Source: Spiroplasma tabanidicola
Lineage (GTDB): Bacteria; Bacillota_I; Bacilli_A; Mycoplasmatales; Mycoplasmataceae
Direction of reading: 5' to 3'
Length of the DNA stretch: 64,000 bases
Assembly: GCF_009730595.1 (NCBI RefSeq)
Contig: NZ_CP046276.1
Span: forward strand, 992,001 to 1,056,000
The position numbers and the translations under genes are program-made. Positions within the stretch are counted from its first letter, which is position 1. Every line of letters starts with the position of its first letter. The notes under the pieces were generated by a model. That model made no database searches. It was not told where the DNA came from and was given only the letters and a program-made list of their open reading frames with translations. Shown piece after piece: positions 32,014-41,503 of this stretch.

Positions 32014-32422
32014 ATATAAAAAATTTTTTAAGTAATTTGATAAAAAAATATGTAATTTGTAGCGATATTTTATTTTAAATATATTAATAACTTTAACAAC
32101 AATATTTAGTAAGGTTACTTCATATGTACATGCTTATGTGAAATTTACAAACTTGTTTCATGCTAATTTCGCCTAGATCTAATTTTCAGTTTTATCAAGA
32201 AATTTTAATTTTATATTACAACCAACAATGATCATAGATTTAAAAAAACTACGGATATATCTAATTAATCAATTAGTTTTTTAATATTTTCTCATTTTCA
32301 TTTAATTTATTACCTATTTTATATTATTTTTAATTAGTTTTAAATATGTTTAAAGCTAAATCAATTTTTGAGACTTCTTAATAAAATTGTATTTTAAATA
32401 AATATAATTTTTAATAATTTAG
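32014..32422. other. Non-coding gap with a possible terminator
   Basis: About 410 bases without a gene. A hairpin CTAATT-AATC-AATTAG followed by TTTTTT at 32261-32284 could terminate transcription from the left, though it is 250 bases after the stop. Confidence 0.5.
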
Positions 32423-32451
32423 TTGTTTTTGTATTATAAATATTATATTAT
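32423..32451 (+). promoter_or_regulatory. Promoter of rpmB
   Basis: -35 TTGTTT (32423-32428), 17-base spacer, -10 TATTAT (32446-32451), about 20 bases upstream of the AGGTG ribosome site. Confidence 0.7.
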
Positions 32452-32473
32452 ATTTTAGTCCGAGGTGAAAAAT

Positions 32474-32674
32474 ATGGCAAGAAAAGACAATTTAACAAAT
32501 AGAGGTCCATTATCAGGTAGTTCTAGATCTCATGCTATGAACTCAAACAAGAGAAAATGAAACCTTAATTTGCAAAAAGTTAAAGTTATGGATGAAAATG
32601 GAAAAATATTAAGCGTAAAAGTTTCAGCCAGAACCTTAAGAACTTTGAAAAAACACAATCAATTAGCTAAATAA
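32474..32674 (+). CDS. rpmB: 50S ribosomal protein L28
   Basis: 66 residues. The N-terminus is [20 protein letters not shown], followed by the L28 core NSNKRKWNLNLQKV (UGA for Trp) and ending [16 protein letters not shown]. The zinc-ligand Cys of C+ type L28 is absent (KD in place of KC), so this is a C-minus form. Ribosome site GAGGTG. Its own promoter and terminator flank it. rpmB next to asp23-fakA in opposite orientation is the ancestral Firmicutes arrangement; an IS now sits between rpmB and fakA. Confidence 0.96.
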
Positions 32675-32685
32675 AATAAGTATTA

Positions 32686-32714
32686 TTTCTTACATTTGTA
32701 AGAAATTTTTTTAT
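32686..32714 (+). terminator. Terminator of rpmB
   Basis: Nine-bp perfect stem TTTCTTACA (32686-32694) with TGTAAGAAA (32697-32705), 2-base loop, then TTTTTTT. Confidence 0.85.
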
Positions 32715-32736
32715 TTTACAATAAAAAAGCACAAAT

Positions 32737-33999
32737 TGAACTTGTCAATTAAAATTGACATTAAAAATGTGCTTTCTCCATACGAAATTCGTATGGAGTT
32801 TTTTTATGTTTCAACATAGGTCTAACATAATTATAAAAATCAATATAATCTGAAATTATTATATAAATATTTGAAAAGTTTAACTCTTTTATTTTATAAG
32901 TATAAATACATTCATTTTTTATTGTTCCAAAAAAAGATTCGCACGCTCCATTATCAGGAGAGTTACCTCTTCTTGACATGGATATACTTATCTTGTTTTA
33001 ATCACATAAACTTTTTCAAGTTTCATTTGTATAAGGACTACCTTGATCAGAATTAATAATATTAGGAGTGCCTCTCTTTTTAATTGCAGAGATAAGGTTT
33101 GTATAACATAATTTACCATTAGGACTGTTAGATAATTTTCAATCAACAATTTCTGAATTTTATAAATCTTTTACAACAGATAAATATGCATTTCCTGATG
33201 CCGTCTTTATATAAGTAACATCTGTAACTCATTTTTAATTTAAACAATCTGCATTGAAGTTCCTTTTCAATAAGTTTTCATATCTCAAAGGACTAGATTT
33301 ATCATATTTAGGTACTCTTTTTTTGCGAACAGCTTTTAAATTATTGATTTTCATATATCTATAAACTACTCATGGTTTTAAGTTTTGATTAAAATATTTG
33401 TTTAAAAGTAGAGTTATCATGTTGTAACCAAAACGTTCTTTAAATAAATAGAAAATAAATTTAATTTTTATAGCAAGAATTCGATTATAGTTTTTGTTTA
33501 TAGGTTTTCCATTTTTTAGTCATTTTAAATAACCAAATCTTGAATCGCTTAAATATTTACAAACTAATGACAAAGTAAACTTTTTTGAATATTTAAAAAT
33601 GGTGAAGTACTTTTCTTTAGTTGTCTTCGCCAAATGCTTTTTTAGAGCTCGCTCCAATTTTAAAGCTTATCTTAATTCTTCTGTTGTCATATCGTCAGGG
33701 TCTTCAAAAATTCAATCATGAGATTTAAATTTCTTAATATTTCCTTTTGTTTGGATTCCGTTCCCTCATTCAAGAGCGCCTTCACCTTTAGTTTTAATTT
33801 CTGATTTTCATCTTTTTACTGTACTTGTGCTAACATCATATTTTAATGCAGCATCTGTTATTCCAATTTTTTTAGAATCTTCAATAATATTAATTTTTTC
33901 GTTTTTTGATCATTGTTTTGCCATATAAAAAGAACATCTCTCAATAAAATTTTAACAATAAAAGTACTTTTTTACTGTCAATTTTATTTTAGATATTCA
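32737..33999 (-). mobile_element. IS3-family insertion sequence, structurally complete, transposase inactivated
   Basis: 1263 bp. Ends are TG...CA with imperfect terminal inverted repeats of about 39 bases: left TGAACTTGTCAATTAAAATT, right (complement) TGAATATCTAAAATAAAATT, both continuing through GACA and TAAAAA. Flanked by a 4-base direct repeat AAAT (32733-32736 and 34000-34003). These are IS3-family features. Removing the element and one repeat restores AAGCAC-AAAT-GTGCTT (32727-32732 joined to 34004-34009), the hairpin of the fakA terminator, so the IS sits in its loop. Transposase is on the minus strand, in the same direction as fakA. Confidence 0.9.
32761..33924 (-). pseudogene. IS3-type DDE transposase with four in-frame stops
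   Basis: A continuous 388-codon frame without any frameshift, starting MAKQWSKNEKINII (helix-turn-helix), then an IS3 orfB part. DDE triad: D235 (VTDVTYI), D293 (NSDQGSPY), E329 (GACESFF), with 35 residues between D293 and E329 as in IS3 transposases. In-frame TAA stops occur at codons 86 (33667-33669), 230 (33235-33237), 255 (33160-33162) and 309 (32998-33000). At 230 and 309 the context suggests CAA (Gln) to TAA. No intact product longer than about 130 residues is possible. UGA codons in the frame are Trp, not damage. Confidence 0.88.
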
Positions 34000-34012
34000 A
34001 AATGTGCTTCTT

Positions 34013-35662
34013 TTATTCAATTCCCATAATGAAAGAATATACTTCTTGTCCTGCATCAACAACTTCATATTCTACATCAAAATTTTCATCTAAAATTTTT
34101 CTTAGGTCACTAATATCTTTGAAAGATGCATCTGTTCCAGTAAATATTGTGATTATTTCTGTTTTGGTTGAGATATATTTTGATAAATACTTATTGAAAA
34201 GGTCAACAAGTTTATCTGTAGATGCTATTACTTTTTTATCAACAGACATCATATATTGTCCTTCTTTGACGAATATACCATCAATATTCGCATCTCTTGC
34301 AGCTTTATTAATTGTTACTGAAGTAACATTTTTTATTGCTTTAGAGACATTTGATTCGTTTTTTCTAGGTGTTTCTTCTGGATCTAAACTTAAATATCCG
34401 GTCATACCTTGTGGAATAGTTTTGGTGTCTAAAACAATAACTTTTGACATTTTTTCAACAGCCTTTGCTTGCTTAGCAGCTAAATAAACATTACTGTCAT
34501 TTGGGAAAATATAAACTATTTCTGCATCTACTTCTTCAATTGCCTTTAAAAAATCGTTAGTAGAAGGATTCATTTTTGCTCCCCCATCGATCACATAGTC
34601 AATATTCAACTCTTCTTTGAAGTATTTTTGCATTCCTGCTGATCTTACAACAGCAATTGTTGCAAACTTTTTAGCTAAAGTTCTTTGTTTTTGCGCTGTA
34701 GCTTTTGCTCCACCTGGTAAATTATTTGCATCTTTTACTTGATGTTCGGCTTGAATATTCATATTTTCTACTTTAACTGTTTTAAATTCTCCATATTGTT
34801 GTAAATATGTTAAAACTTGTCCTGGTAATAATGCGTGTGTATGAATTTTTAAAATATTTTCATCAATAACAGCAACAATTGATGTGTTTCCATATTGTTC
34901 TAGTTGTGAACGAATTGGGTCCACTTTTAATTTATTTATTAAATCGTTATTTAAAATAACTATAGTTTCTGTACAATAACCAAACTCTTGTTCAATTTCT
35001 AAATCTATATTACCACCAGTATTTTCTTCTAATTTTTTTAATTTTTGTACTGGTTTAAAATTAACAGCATAGTGTTGTGCACCTTCTAAAAACTTAACAA
35101 AACCATATCCACCACTATCTACAACACCAACTTCTTTTAAGGCTGGTAATAAATTAGGTGTGTTTTCCAATGATTTATTTGCTACTTCTATAGTTTTTGC
35201 TCAAAAAGTTTTTACATCAATGTTCTCATCTTCTATTGAATTAATAAAATCACTTGTTTCTCGTACAACAGTTAACATTGTTCCTTCAACTGGTTTCATA
35301 ACAGCAGCATACGCTACTTCTTTTGCCTTTGAAAAGGCTTGTTTTCAAGTATCTAAGGTTAAAGAATCATTATTCTTCATTGCGTTTGAAAATCCTTTAA
35401 TGATTTGCGAGAAAATAACACCCGAGTTACCTCTTGCCCCCATTATTAATCCTCTTGCAAACTTTGTCATTAAAGCACCGATACTATCAAAGTTTTCTTT
35501 TTCTATTTCGGCTAACCCATTTGTGCAAGTTAAATTCATGTTTGTTCCTGTGTCACCATCTGGAACTGGAAAAACATTTAACTTATCAATGTGTGGATAA
35601 TTATTATATAAATTATTCACACCACTAGTGATCATGCCTTTTAAAATTTCTACATCTTTCAT
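34013..35662 (-). CDS. fakA: Fatty acid kinase catalytic subunit FakA (YloV, DAK2 family)
   Basis: 549 residues. N-terminal DAK2-like kinase domain (1-200) with the nucleotide/Mg motif NVFPVPDGDTGTNM and GARGNSGVIFSQI; middle domain with HTHALLPGQVL; C-terminal domain ending FTGTDASFKDISDLR...VVDAGQEVYSFIMGIE. FakA phosphorylates fatty acids bound to FakB, and the acyl-phosphate feeds PlsX/PlsY; FakB is not in this window. Ribosome site GAGGGTG. It follows asp23 by 105 bases and has its own promoter. Its terminator has been split by the IS. Confidence 0.95.
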
Positions 35663-35698
35663 AGTACTGTCACCCTCTAGTATTTATTTGTTTTTTTT

Positions 35699-35727
35699 AT
35701 TGTAAAAAAATAATAAAAAAATTGCAA
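35699..35727 (-). promoter_or_regulatory. Promoter of fakA
   Basis: Minus strand: -35 TTGCAA (35722-35727), 17-base spacer, -10 TACAAT (35699-35704), in the gap between asp23 and fakA. It makes fakA partly independent of asp23. Confidence 0.65.
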
Positions 35728-35767
35728 AACTATTTTTATTAGCTTGCCAGTTACATTTATGTTGTAG

Positions 35768-36079
35768 TTAAGCAATATGAATATCGTCAACTACAACATC
35801 TACAATATAATTTCGCATGAATTTACTTGCTTTTTCCAATTCATACTTTACACGCGTTTGGATTTCACTTAAAACATCTCTTATGCTAATTCCATTAATT
35901 AACACTACATGAATTTTTACTCTTTCAAATTCTAATGAAGAAGATAATTCAATTGCTCTTGTGATATCTTTTGTCAAAATTTCTTCTTCACTTTTTGCTT
36001 TACTATTTGCAAAAGAAATAACTCCTGGTACTGTTACAACTATGTCATTTATAACATCATATATTGATATATCTGCCAT
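35768..36079 (-). CDS. Asp23/Gls24 family protein (YloU)
   Basis: 103 residues covering the single Asp23 domain: ISIYDVINDIVVTVPGV, then VKIHVVLINGISIRDVLSEIQ and a C-terminal VVVDDIHIA. Asp23 proteins of Gram-positives attach to the cytoplasmic side of the membrane and are linked to envelope stress, and yloU is the usual neighbour of fakA/yloV, as here. In a wall-less bacterium the role is unclear. Ribosome site GGAGGT. No membrane segment of its own. Confidence 0.92.
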   Translation of the reverse strand: MADISIYDVINDIVVTVPGVISFANSKAKSEEEILTKDITRAIELSSSLEFERVKIHVVLINGISIRDVLSEIQTRVKYELEKASKFMRNYIVDVVVDDIHIA

Positions 36080-36216
36080 TCAACAATACCTCCAAATTTA
36101 AAAAAAGCGAAACACTTCAAACTGTACATATATATTCTATCATTATCTAAAAATAATAAAAGTAATATGTAATTTTTTTAGATTTTAAAAATATTATATA
36201 ATTTTTAAAATAGTTG

Positions 36217-36222
36217 TATAAT
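36217..36222 (+). promoter_or_regulatory. -10 box of tRNA-Leu
   Basis: TATAAT ends 10 bases before the tRNA. The -35 region (TTATAT at 36194-36199, 17-base spacing) is weak. Confidence 0.55.
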
Positions 36223-36232
36223 TATCAAGTAT

Positions 36233-36317
36233 GCCCTCTTGGCGGAATTGGTAGACGCAGCAGACTCAAAATCTGCCGAGTAAAATCGTATCGGTTCGAC
36301 TCCGATAGAGGGCACCA
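36233..36317 (+). tRNA. tRNA-Leu (anticodon CAA)
   Basis: 85 bases including an encoded CCA. Acceptor GCCCTCT pairs with AGAGGGC. Anticodon stem GCAGA/TCTGC encloses loop CTCAAAA, giving anticodon CAA (reads UUG). A long variable arm (CGAGTAAAATCG) marks a class II tRNA. T arm ATCGGTTCGACTCCGAT with the TTCGA loop is intact. It stands alone between divergent asp23 and convergent thiN. Confidence 0.97.
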
Positions 36318-36330
36318 ATTAAAAAACCAA

Positions 36331-36350
36331 AAAACCACATCTGTGGTTTT
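36331..36350. terminator. Bidirectional terminator between tRNA-Leu and thiN
   Basis: Stem AAAACCACA (36331-36339) and TGTGGTTTT (36342-36350) with loop TC; T-run on the plus side and A-run on the other, so it can serve both the tRNA and thiN, whose stop begins at 36352. Confidence 0.85.
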
Positions 36351-36351
36351 T

Positions 36352-36969
36352 TTATTTATTAAAAATAACTATGATAGCTTTATCTGTTTTGATTATTCCA
36401 TCTTGATGATCTACAAAACAATTAGAATAAGCTCTTGTTGAGTAAGGTAATAACATCAAATCAGATACTTCATATTTTAAATTTTTTATTGTAATAGTTG
36501 TTTGGTGTACCGGAAAGAAAGTTATGTAAGTATAATCTTGATATTTATCAAACTCAATTATATTTTTACCCTTTTGCAAACAAAACATAATTGAATTTTC
36601 ATTAAAAACTTTAACACGATCCTTTGAACAAAAATCAATTAAGCTAAAATTCATATCTAATCTTTTTGTTGGTTTTGCAATCATCAAAACTTCTGTAGCA
36701 CCTAACTCATAAGCTTTTTGAATTGCTTCTTTTCCATCCAAGAAATCTTTTTCATTATTTAATTTTATAAATTCATTTGAGTTTTGCTTAATTAAATCTA
36801 ACTCTTCATCAAACACATGATCGAAATCGCTTATCGCAAAATCAATTTTATAACCTTTAGAAATTATATCCAGACAACCTCTTTCTACTCCAATTAATCA
36901 AAAAGAATCATAATAATAACTTAAATTTAAGTCATTTTCACACGTTACAATTAAAAATTTAGTTTTCAA
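36352..36969 (-). CDS. thiN: Thiamine pyrophosphokinase
   Basis: 205 residues from a TTG start at 36969 (GGGTGTGAAAAC upstream). Landmarks: GVERGCLDIISKGYKIDFAISDFDHV (family G.D.G...L...G..PD...GDFDS), later EKDFLDGKEAIQKAYELGATEVLMIA, matching K..TD...A...A...G...I...G. The GDFD Gly is replaced by Ser. It makes thiamine diphosphate from thiamine and ATP. The start overlaps the rpe end by 11 bases. Identity is supported by the rsgA-rpe-thiN order of Firmicutes. Sequence is divergent, so activity is likely but not certain. Confidence 0.88.
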
Positions 36970-37636
36970 GTTTTCACACCCTTTGTTTAATTTTTTCAAC
37001 CGATAGACCACCAACTAAATAACTTCCTGCAACAATCATTTCAGCTCCAGCTTCTTGAACTAATTTAAAAGTTTGTTCGTTTACTCCCCCGTCTACTTGA
37101 ATTCTGAAATTTAATTTTTTTTCAAGTTTTAGATTTTTTAATGCTTTTATTTTTTCATATGTTTTTTCTATAAATTTTTGACCACCGAAACCTGGAAACA
37201 CACTCATCACTAAAATATTATCTAAATCATTTAAATATTCATCTAAATAACTTAGTGAAGTATCTGGATTAACCGCCAGTGAAGCTGCAATGTTATTTTT
37301 TTTGCAAAAACTAATAAATTCTACTACTTGTTCTTTGTTTAAAGATTCAAAATGAAAAGTTAATTGTTTAATTTTATTATTAATAAAAGGTTTTAAATAT
37401 TCTTCAACTGATATATTTAAAACCTGAACCATTAAATGAATATCAATTTTAAAATCATATTTAGAAGTAATATCACTTAATATCTTTGGTCCAAAAGTTA
37501 AATTTGGAACAAAATTATAATCCATAACATCATAGTGAATTCATTCTAAACCTGCTTCTTTTAAGTTATCTAACTCTTTTCCTAAGTTTAAAAAATTTGC
37601 AGTTAATATACTTGGAGCAACTATAAATCTTTTCAT
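36959..37636 (-). CDS. rpe: Ribulose-phosphate 3-epimerase
   Basis: 225 residues, TIM-barrel enzyme of the pentose phosphate pathway. N-terminus FIVAPSILTANFLNLG, then IHYDVMDYNFVPNLTFG, IDIHLMVQ (metal His-Asp-His set), VMSVFPGFGGQKFI and IQVDGGVNEQT, all family hallmarks. Under the standard code it would seem to end at RV, but that TGA is Trp; the frame goes on for WKLEN to TAA inside thiN. Co-transcribed with rsgA and thiN. Confidence 0.96.
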
Positions 37637-37642
37637 AAATTA

Positions 37643-38533
37643 TCACCTCTTTTTTGGTTGTTGATTTAATTCGTTTTGCATTTTTAAATAATCATTATAA
37701 ATAAATTCAGGAAAAATTCCTTCTTTAACAAACTTAGTAATTGCACAGCCTGGCGTTTCTTTCAAATGAAGACAATCTTTAAATTTACAATCATTTATAT
37801 GATCTGAGAAAAATTTAAAACTATGTGCTAATTCACTTTTTTCAATTGATTTTAAATCAAACGAAGAAAAACCTGGCGTGTCTCCAATCAAACCATTTTT
37901 ATACATAAATAATTCATTTTTAGTAGTTGTATGTTTTCCTCTATTTAAGGCTTTTGATATTTCTTGAGTTTTTTCTAACGCTTCTGGAAGGATATGATTT
38001 AAAGTTGTGGATTTCCCAGCGCCAGTTTGTCCAGTGAATACTGATACTTTATTTTCTAATGATTTAATAAATTTTTGTCATTCTTTATCTGTTTCAATTA
38101 TATTATTTATTAAATAAATTTCATATCCTATTTTTTTATACTCATTTGCTAAAGCTCAAACATCACTATTTTTACTTAATAAATCCACTTTTGTAAATGC
38201 TAATACAGGTTTAATATTTACAAACTCAATAAAAGCAAGATATTTATTAAGAGTATATGAATTAAAATCGGGTTCTTTAACTGATGTTATTATTACAACT
38301 TGATCAACATTAGCAATTCTCGGTCTGTATAATTCGTTTTTTCTATCCACTATTTTTTCGATTGAACCTTTTAAATTTATTTCATCTAAAATTTCAAACA
38401 TAACATAATCGCCTGTTATAGGACTTTGATTTTGGTGCCTAATTTTCCCTTTCGCTTTACACTCATATAAACTATTTTCATAAAATACATATGCGTATTC
38501 ACTTAAAATTTTTAAAATAATTCCTTTGAGCAT
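37643..38533 (-). CDS. rsgA: Ribosome small-subunit assembly GTPase RsgA
   Basis: 296 residues from ATG 38533 (GTG at 38536 is possible). N-terminal OB fold (about 1-65), then a circularly permuted GTPase: G4 (AFTKVDL) comes before G1 GQTGAGKST and G3 DTPG. C-terminal zinc-binding part has CKFKDCLHLKETPGC with the nearby His. It tests late 30S maturation. It directly follows prkC (TAGTGATG junction), implying translational coupling, as no independent ribosome site is seen. Six bases separate its stop from the rpe start. Confidence 0.96.
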
Positions 38534-38535
38534 CA

Positions 38536-39555
38536 CTAAATTAAAATGGCTGCCAATAAAATACTTAACAATGCAAAAAGTAAAAAAATAATAATTACAA
38601 AGTATTTAGTTGTGTTTATTAATGGTAATTTTTCATAAATAGTACCAATATTAATTCTTTTTGTTTTACTTTCATCACTTAATTTTGTTTTAATGTGATA
38701 ATTATATGGTTTTGAGGAGTCTGTTAATTTAACTTTTTGAATTTCATTATAAACTTCTCTTGCTGACTTATAACGGTTTTCTGGGTCTTTTTCAATCATT
38801 TTTAAAATTATGTTTTCTAGACTTTGAGGAATAGTTGGGTTTATTAACCTTGGAGGAATTGGTTTATTTTTAACTTGTTTTCTTGCAATTTGATGTGCAT
38901 CTTTTCCTGGAAACGCCGGAGATCCAGTTGCACACTCATAAAGCATTAATCCAAGAGAATAAATATCACTTTCAGGAGTAGCCTTTTTTTTCATAATTAC
39001 TTCTGGAGACATATATCTTGGAGTACCAATTGTCTTAGTTTCTTCTTTTGAAAATCCTTCCATAATTGATATACCAAAGTCGCCAAGTTTAACTTCACCA
39101 GCCTTCGTTAATAAAACATTATCTGGTTTTATATCTCTATGAATAATTTTATATTTATGCGCACCTTCTAAAGCAATACACAATTTACTAAAATAGTATT
39201 TAATTTCTTGCAATGTCATTGCACCAAAGAAATTAAATTTATCTTTTAAAGTTCCACCTTCAACACATTCTAAAACTATATACCATTCACCGGTTTGATC
39301 ATTTTTGATAATATCAAAAAGCTTTACAACATTTGGATTATCTCCTAATTTTGCAAAAGCTTCTTTTTCTATTTCAAATCTTTCGTTCCCTATTTCAATT
39401 TCTTTTATTTTTGATGTATTAATAATTTTTATTGCTACAATTGTTGAAGTCAATAAATCGACTGCTTTTACAACTGATGCCATTCCCCCAGAACCAAGAT
39501 TACTTATAACTTGATATCTATCGGCTAATACTTTTCCTTCAAAAAAATCGCTCAT
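38536..39555 (-). CDS. prkC: Membrane Ser/Thr kinase PrkC-like, without PASTA domains
   Basis: 339 residues. Hanks-type kinase domain (about 10-270): glycine loop NLGSGGMASVVKA, VAIK Lys 43, catalytic HRDIKPDN, DFG, GTPRYMSPE. A juxtamembrane stretch leads to one C-terminal helix (YFVIIIFLLFALLSILLAAILI region, 316-337), and the protein stops two residues later. The extracellular PASTA repeats that sense muropeptides in B. subtilis PrkC are absent, as expected without peptidoglycan. Paired with phosphatase PrpC 55 bases upstream. Confidence 0.95.
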   Translation of the reverse strand: MSDFFEGKVLADRYQVISNLGSGGMASVVKAVDLLTSTIVAIKIINTSKIKEIEIGNERFEIEKEAFAKLGDNPNVVKLFDIIKNDQTGEWYIVLECVEGGTLKDKFNFFGAMTLQEIKYYFSKLCIALEGAHKYKIIHRDIKPDNVLLTKAGEVKLGDFGISIMEGFSKEETKTIGTPRYMSPEVIMKKKATPESDIYSLGLMLYECATGSPAFPGKDAHQIARKQVKNKPIPPRLINPTIPQSLENIILKMIEKDPENRYKSAREVYNEIQKVKLTDSSKPYNYHIKTKLSDESKTKRINIGTIYEKLPLINTTKYFVIIIFLLFALLSILLAAILI

Positions 39556-39610
39556 ATTTATTTAACCCTTCTTAAAGTAATTATATCAACAAAAAAAGCA
39601 AAGTAAATTA

Positions 39611-40372
39611 TTACTCTGCTTCAATAAGCAAAATTGATAAGTTGTCAGTAGAAACGTTATCTTTTGCATCTTCTATAATTTCTTGACCTTTATCTTTTAA
39701 TTTAACTTTTTTATTAGATAAAATTGCTGCAACCATATCTTCATCAATATAATCGTGAACTCCATCTGTTGTTAAAATATATGTTCCTAATGGTGCTTCG
39801 ATATAATAAGTATCTATTTTAAGAGTCTTTTGTGGTCCCAATGCACTAGTTAAAACTTTTCAAAATGTAATATCATTTGCTCTTTCATATAATCCAGACA
39901 TTTGAATATCTTTTCTTTCTGCTTCAGGAGTTGAATTTCATAAGTTTTGATCTTGTGTAATTTGAAATAACTTATTGTCAACCAATTTATAAGTTCTTGA
40001 ATCCCCAATATTTATAACAAATCCACCAATTTCTGTAAATAGAATTGCTGTTAAAGTTGTCCCCATATCTTTTGTGGAAAAATCCTCATTTGAATATTCA
40101 ATCATTTCATTTAAAATTTCACTTATACAATTTCTCAATCAGCGATTGATTGTTTTTTGATTTTCACCTTTAAAACTATGTTCTTTAAATAAGTCAATGA
40201 ATTTTTCTACTGCCATTTTTGATGCGATTTCTCCATGAGCATGACCACCCATACCATCACAAACTATTCCAAAAGCAGCACCATCTTTATTAATAGCGAA
40301 ATCCAAAAAATCTTGATTTGATTTTCTATAATTTCCAACTTCTGATAGTTTCGCAAAATTAAACTTCATCAT
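39611..40372 (-). CDS. prpC: PP2C-type protein phosphatase PrpC
   Basis: 253 residues, metal-dependent phosphatase that reverses PrkC phosphorylation. Motifs: SEVGNYRKSNQD (family G..R..NQD), CDGMGGHAHGE (metal-binding DGMGGH), GTTLTAIL, NIGDSRTY, TTDGVHDYID and DNVSTDNLSILLI. Two candidate ATGs (40372 and 40369) are adjacent; both lie inside the rlmN 3' end (14-base overlap), so the two are coupled. Cytoplasmic. Confidence 0.96.
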
Positions 40373-41435
40373 TTTTGAATACCCCTTCTCTTTTTGCTCT
40401 TAATTGACCACAAGCAGCATCAATATCTGCACCAAATTCTTTTCTAACAATTGCATTGATTCCTTCTTTTTTTAAGATTTTAAAAAAAGTATCAATCTTT
40501 GTTGATTTTCTATATGGGTTTTCTTTTACTTCATTATATGGAATTAGATTCACATAAGCATTCATACCTCTAATTAATCTTGCCAATTCAACTGCATGTT
40601 CTTTTTTATCATTTACATCTTCTATTAAAATATATTCAAATGTTATTCTTCTATTAGTTGCTTCTATATAATAACTAACTGCATCTAGCAATTTTTCAAT
40701 CGGATATGCTTTATTTATTGGCATCATTGAGCTTCTTACTTCATTATTTGAAGCATGTAATGAAATAGCTAAATTTATTTGTGTTTTCATATCTGCAAAC
40801 TCAATTATTTTTGGAACAACACCACATGTTGAAATTGTAATGTGTCTTGCACCAATTTGAAAACCTTTTGTTTCATTGATTATCTCAATAAACTTCATAA
40901 CATTTTCAAAATTATCCATTGGTTCTCCAATTCCCATTACAACAATATGGCTTACTCTAGACCTTGGATTAGATAGATCATCTTTAAATTTTTCTTTTAA
41001 AATTTGATTCATTGTAAAAATTTGTCTAACTATTTCATTTGTTTCTAAGTTTCTTTCTGTTTTTATTAAACCAGAAGCACAAAACTTACAAGCCATTTTA
41101 CAACCAACTTGAGTTGTCACACATACTGATTGTCCATACTTTTGAGGCATTAAAACAGTTTCAATTGTTTTTTTATCATCTAATAAAAATAATATTTTTA
41201 TAGTTCCATCTTTCGATTCTTCAACTACTAAACTTTTTAAAGGGTTTGCATTAAAATTACTCATTAAATAATCTCTTAAATCTTTTTTTAAATTTGACAT
41301 ATTATTAAAATCAGTTTCTAATTTTACATATATTCAGTCAAATATCTGTTGTGCTGCAAATTTATTAAAACCATTTGCTACTAAAATTTCTTGTAAATCT
41401 TGAATTGAATAATTAAAAATGCTTTTTGTTCCCAT
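40359..41435 (-). CDS. rlmN: Dual-specificity 23S rRNA/tRNA adenine methyltransferase RlmN
   Basis: 358 residues. Radical SAM cluster motif C112-x3-C116-x2-C119 (GCKMACKFCASG); VVMGIGEPMDN, ISTCGVVPKI and LAISLHASNNEVRSSMMPIN follow, and the C-terminal GADIDAACGQL has the reactive Cys. It makes m2A2503 in 23S rRNA and m2A37 in some tRNAs. The true start is ATG 41435; one UGA-Trp hides the first 45 residues under the standard code. GGAG precedes it. It heads the rlmN-prpC-prkC-rsgA-rpe-thiN cluster. Confidence 0.97.
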
Positions 41436-41503
41436 ATAAATAACTCCATAACAAATTTTAACACATTTAACTATTAATTAGTTTTAGGTTTTAAGATTGC
41501 TTC

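Noticed and set aside
13746-32422. Prophage or integrative element spanning the island
   Set aside because: No integrase, terminase, capsid, relaxase or attachment-site repeats seen; only IS3 debris and transport/lipoprotein genes.
32986-33056. Separate small plus-strand gene in the IS
   Set aside because: Antisense to the transposase frame; no ribosome site.
36974-36976. TGA as stop codon of rpe
   Set aside because: UGA codes for Trp throughout the window; the frame continues to TAA at 36959.
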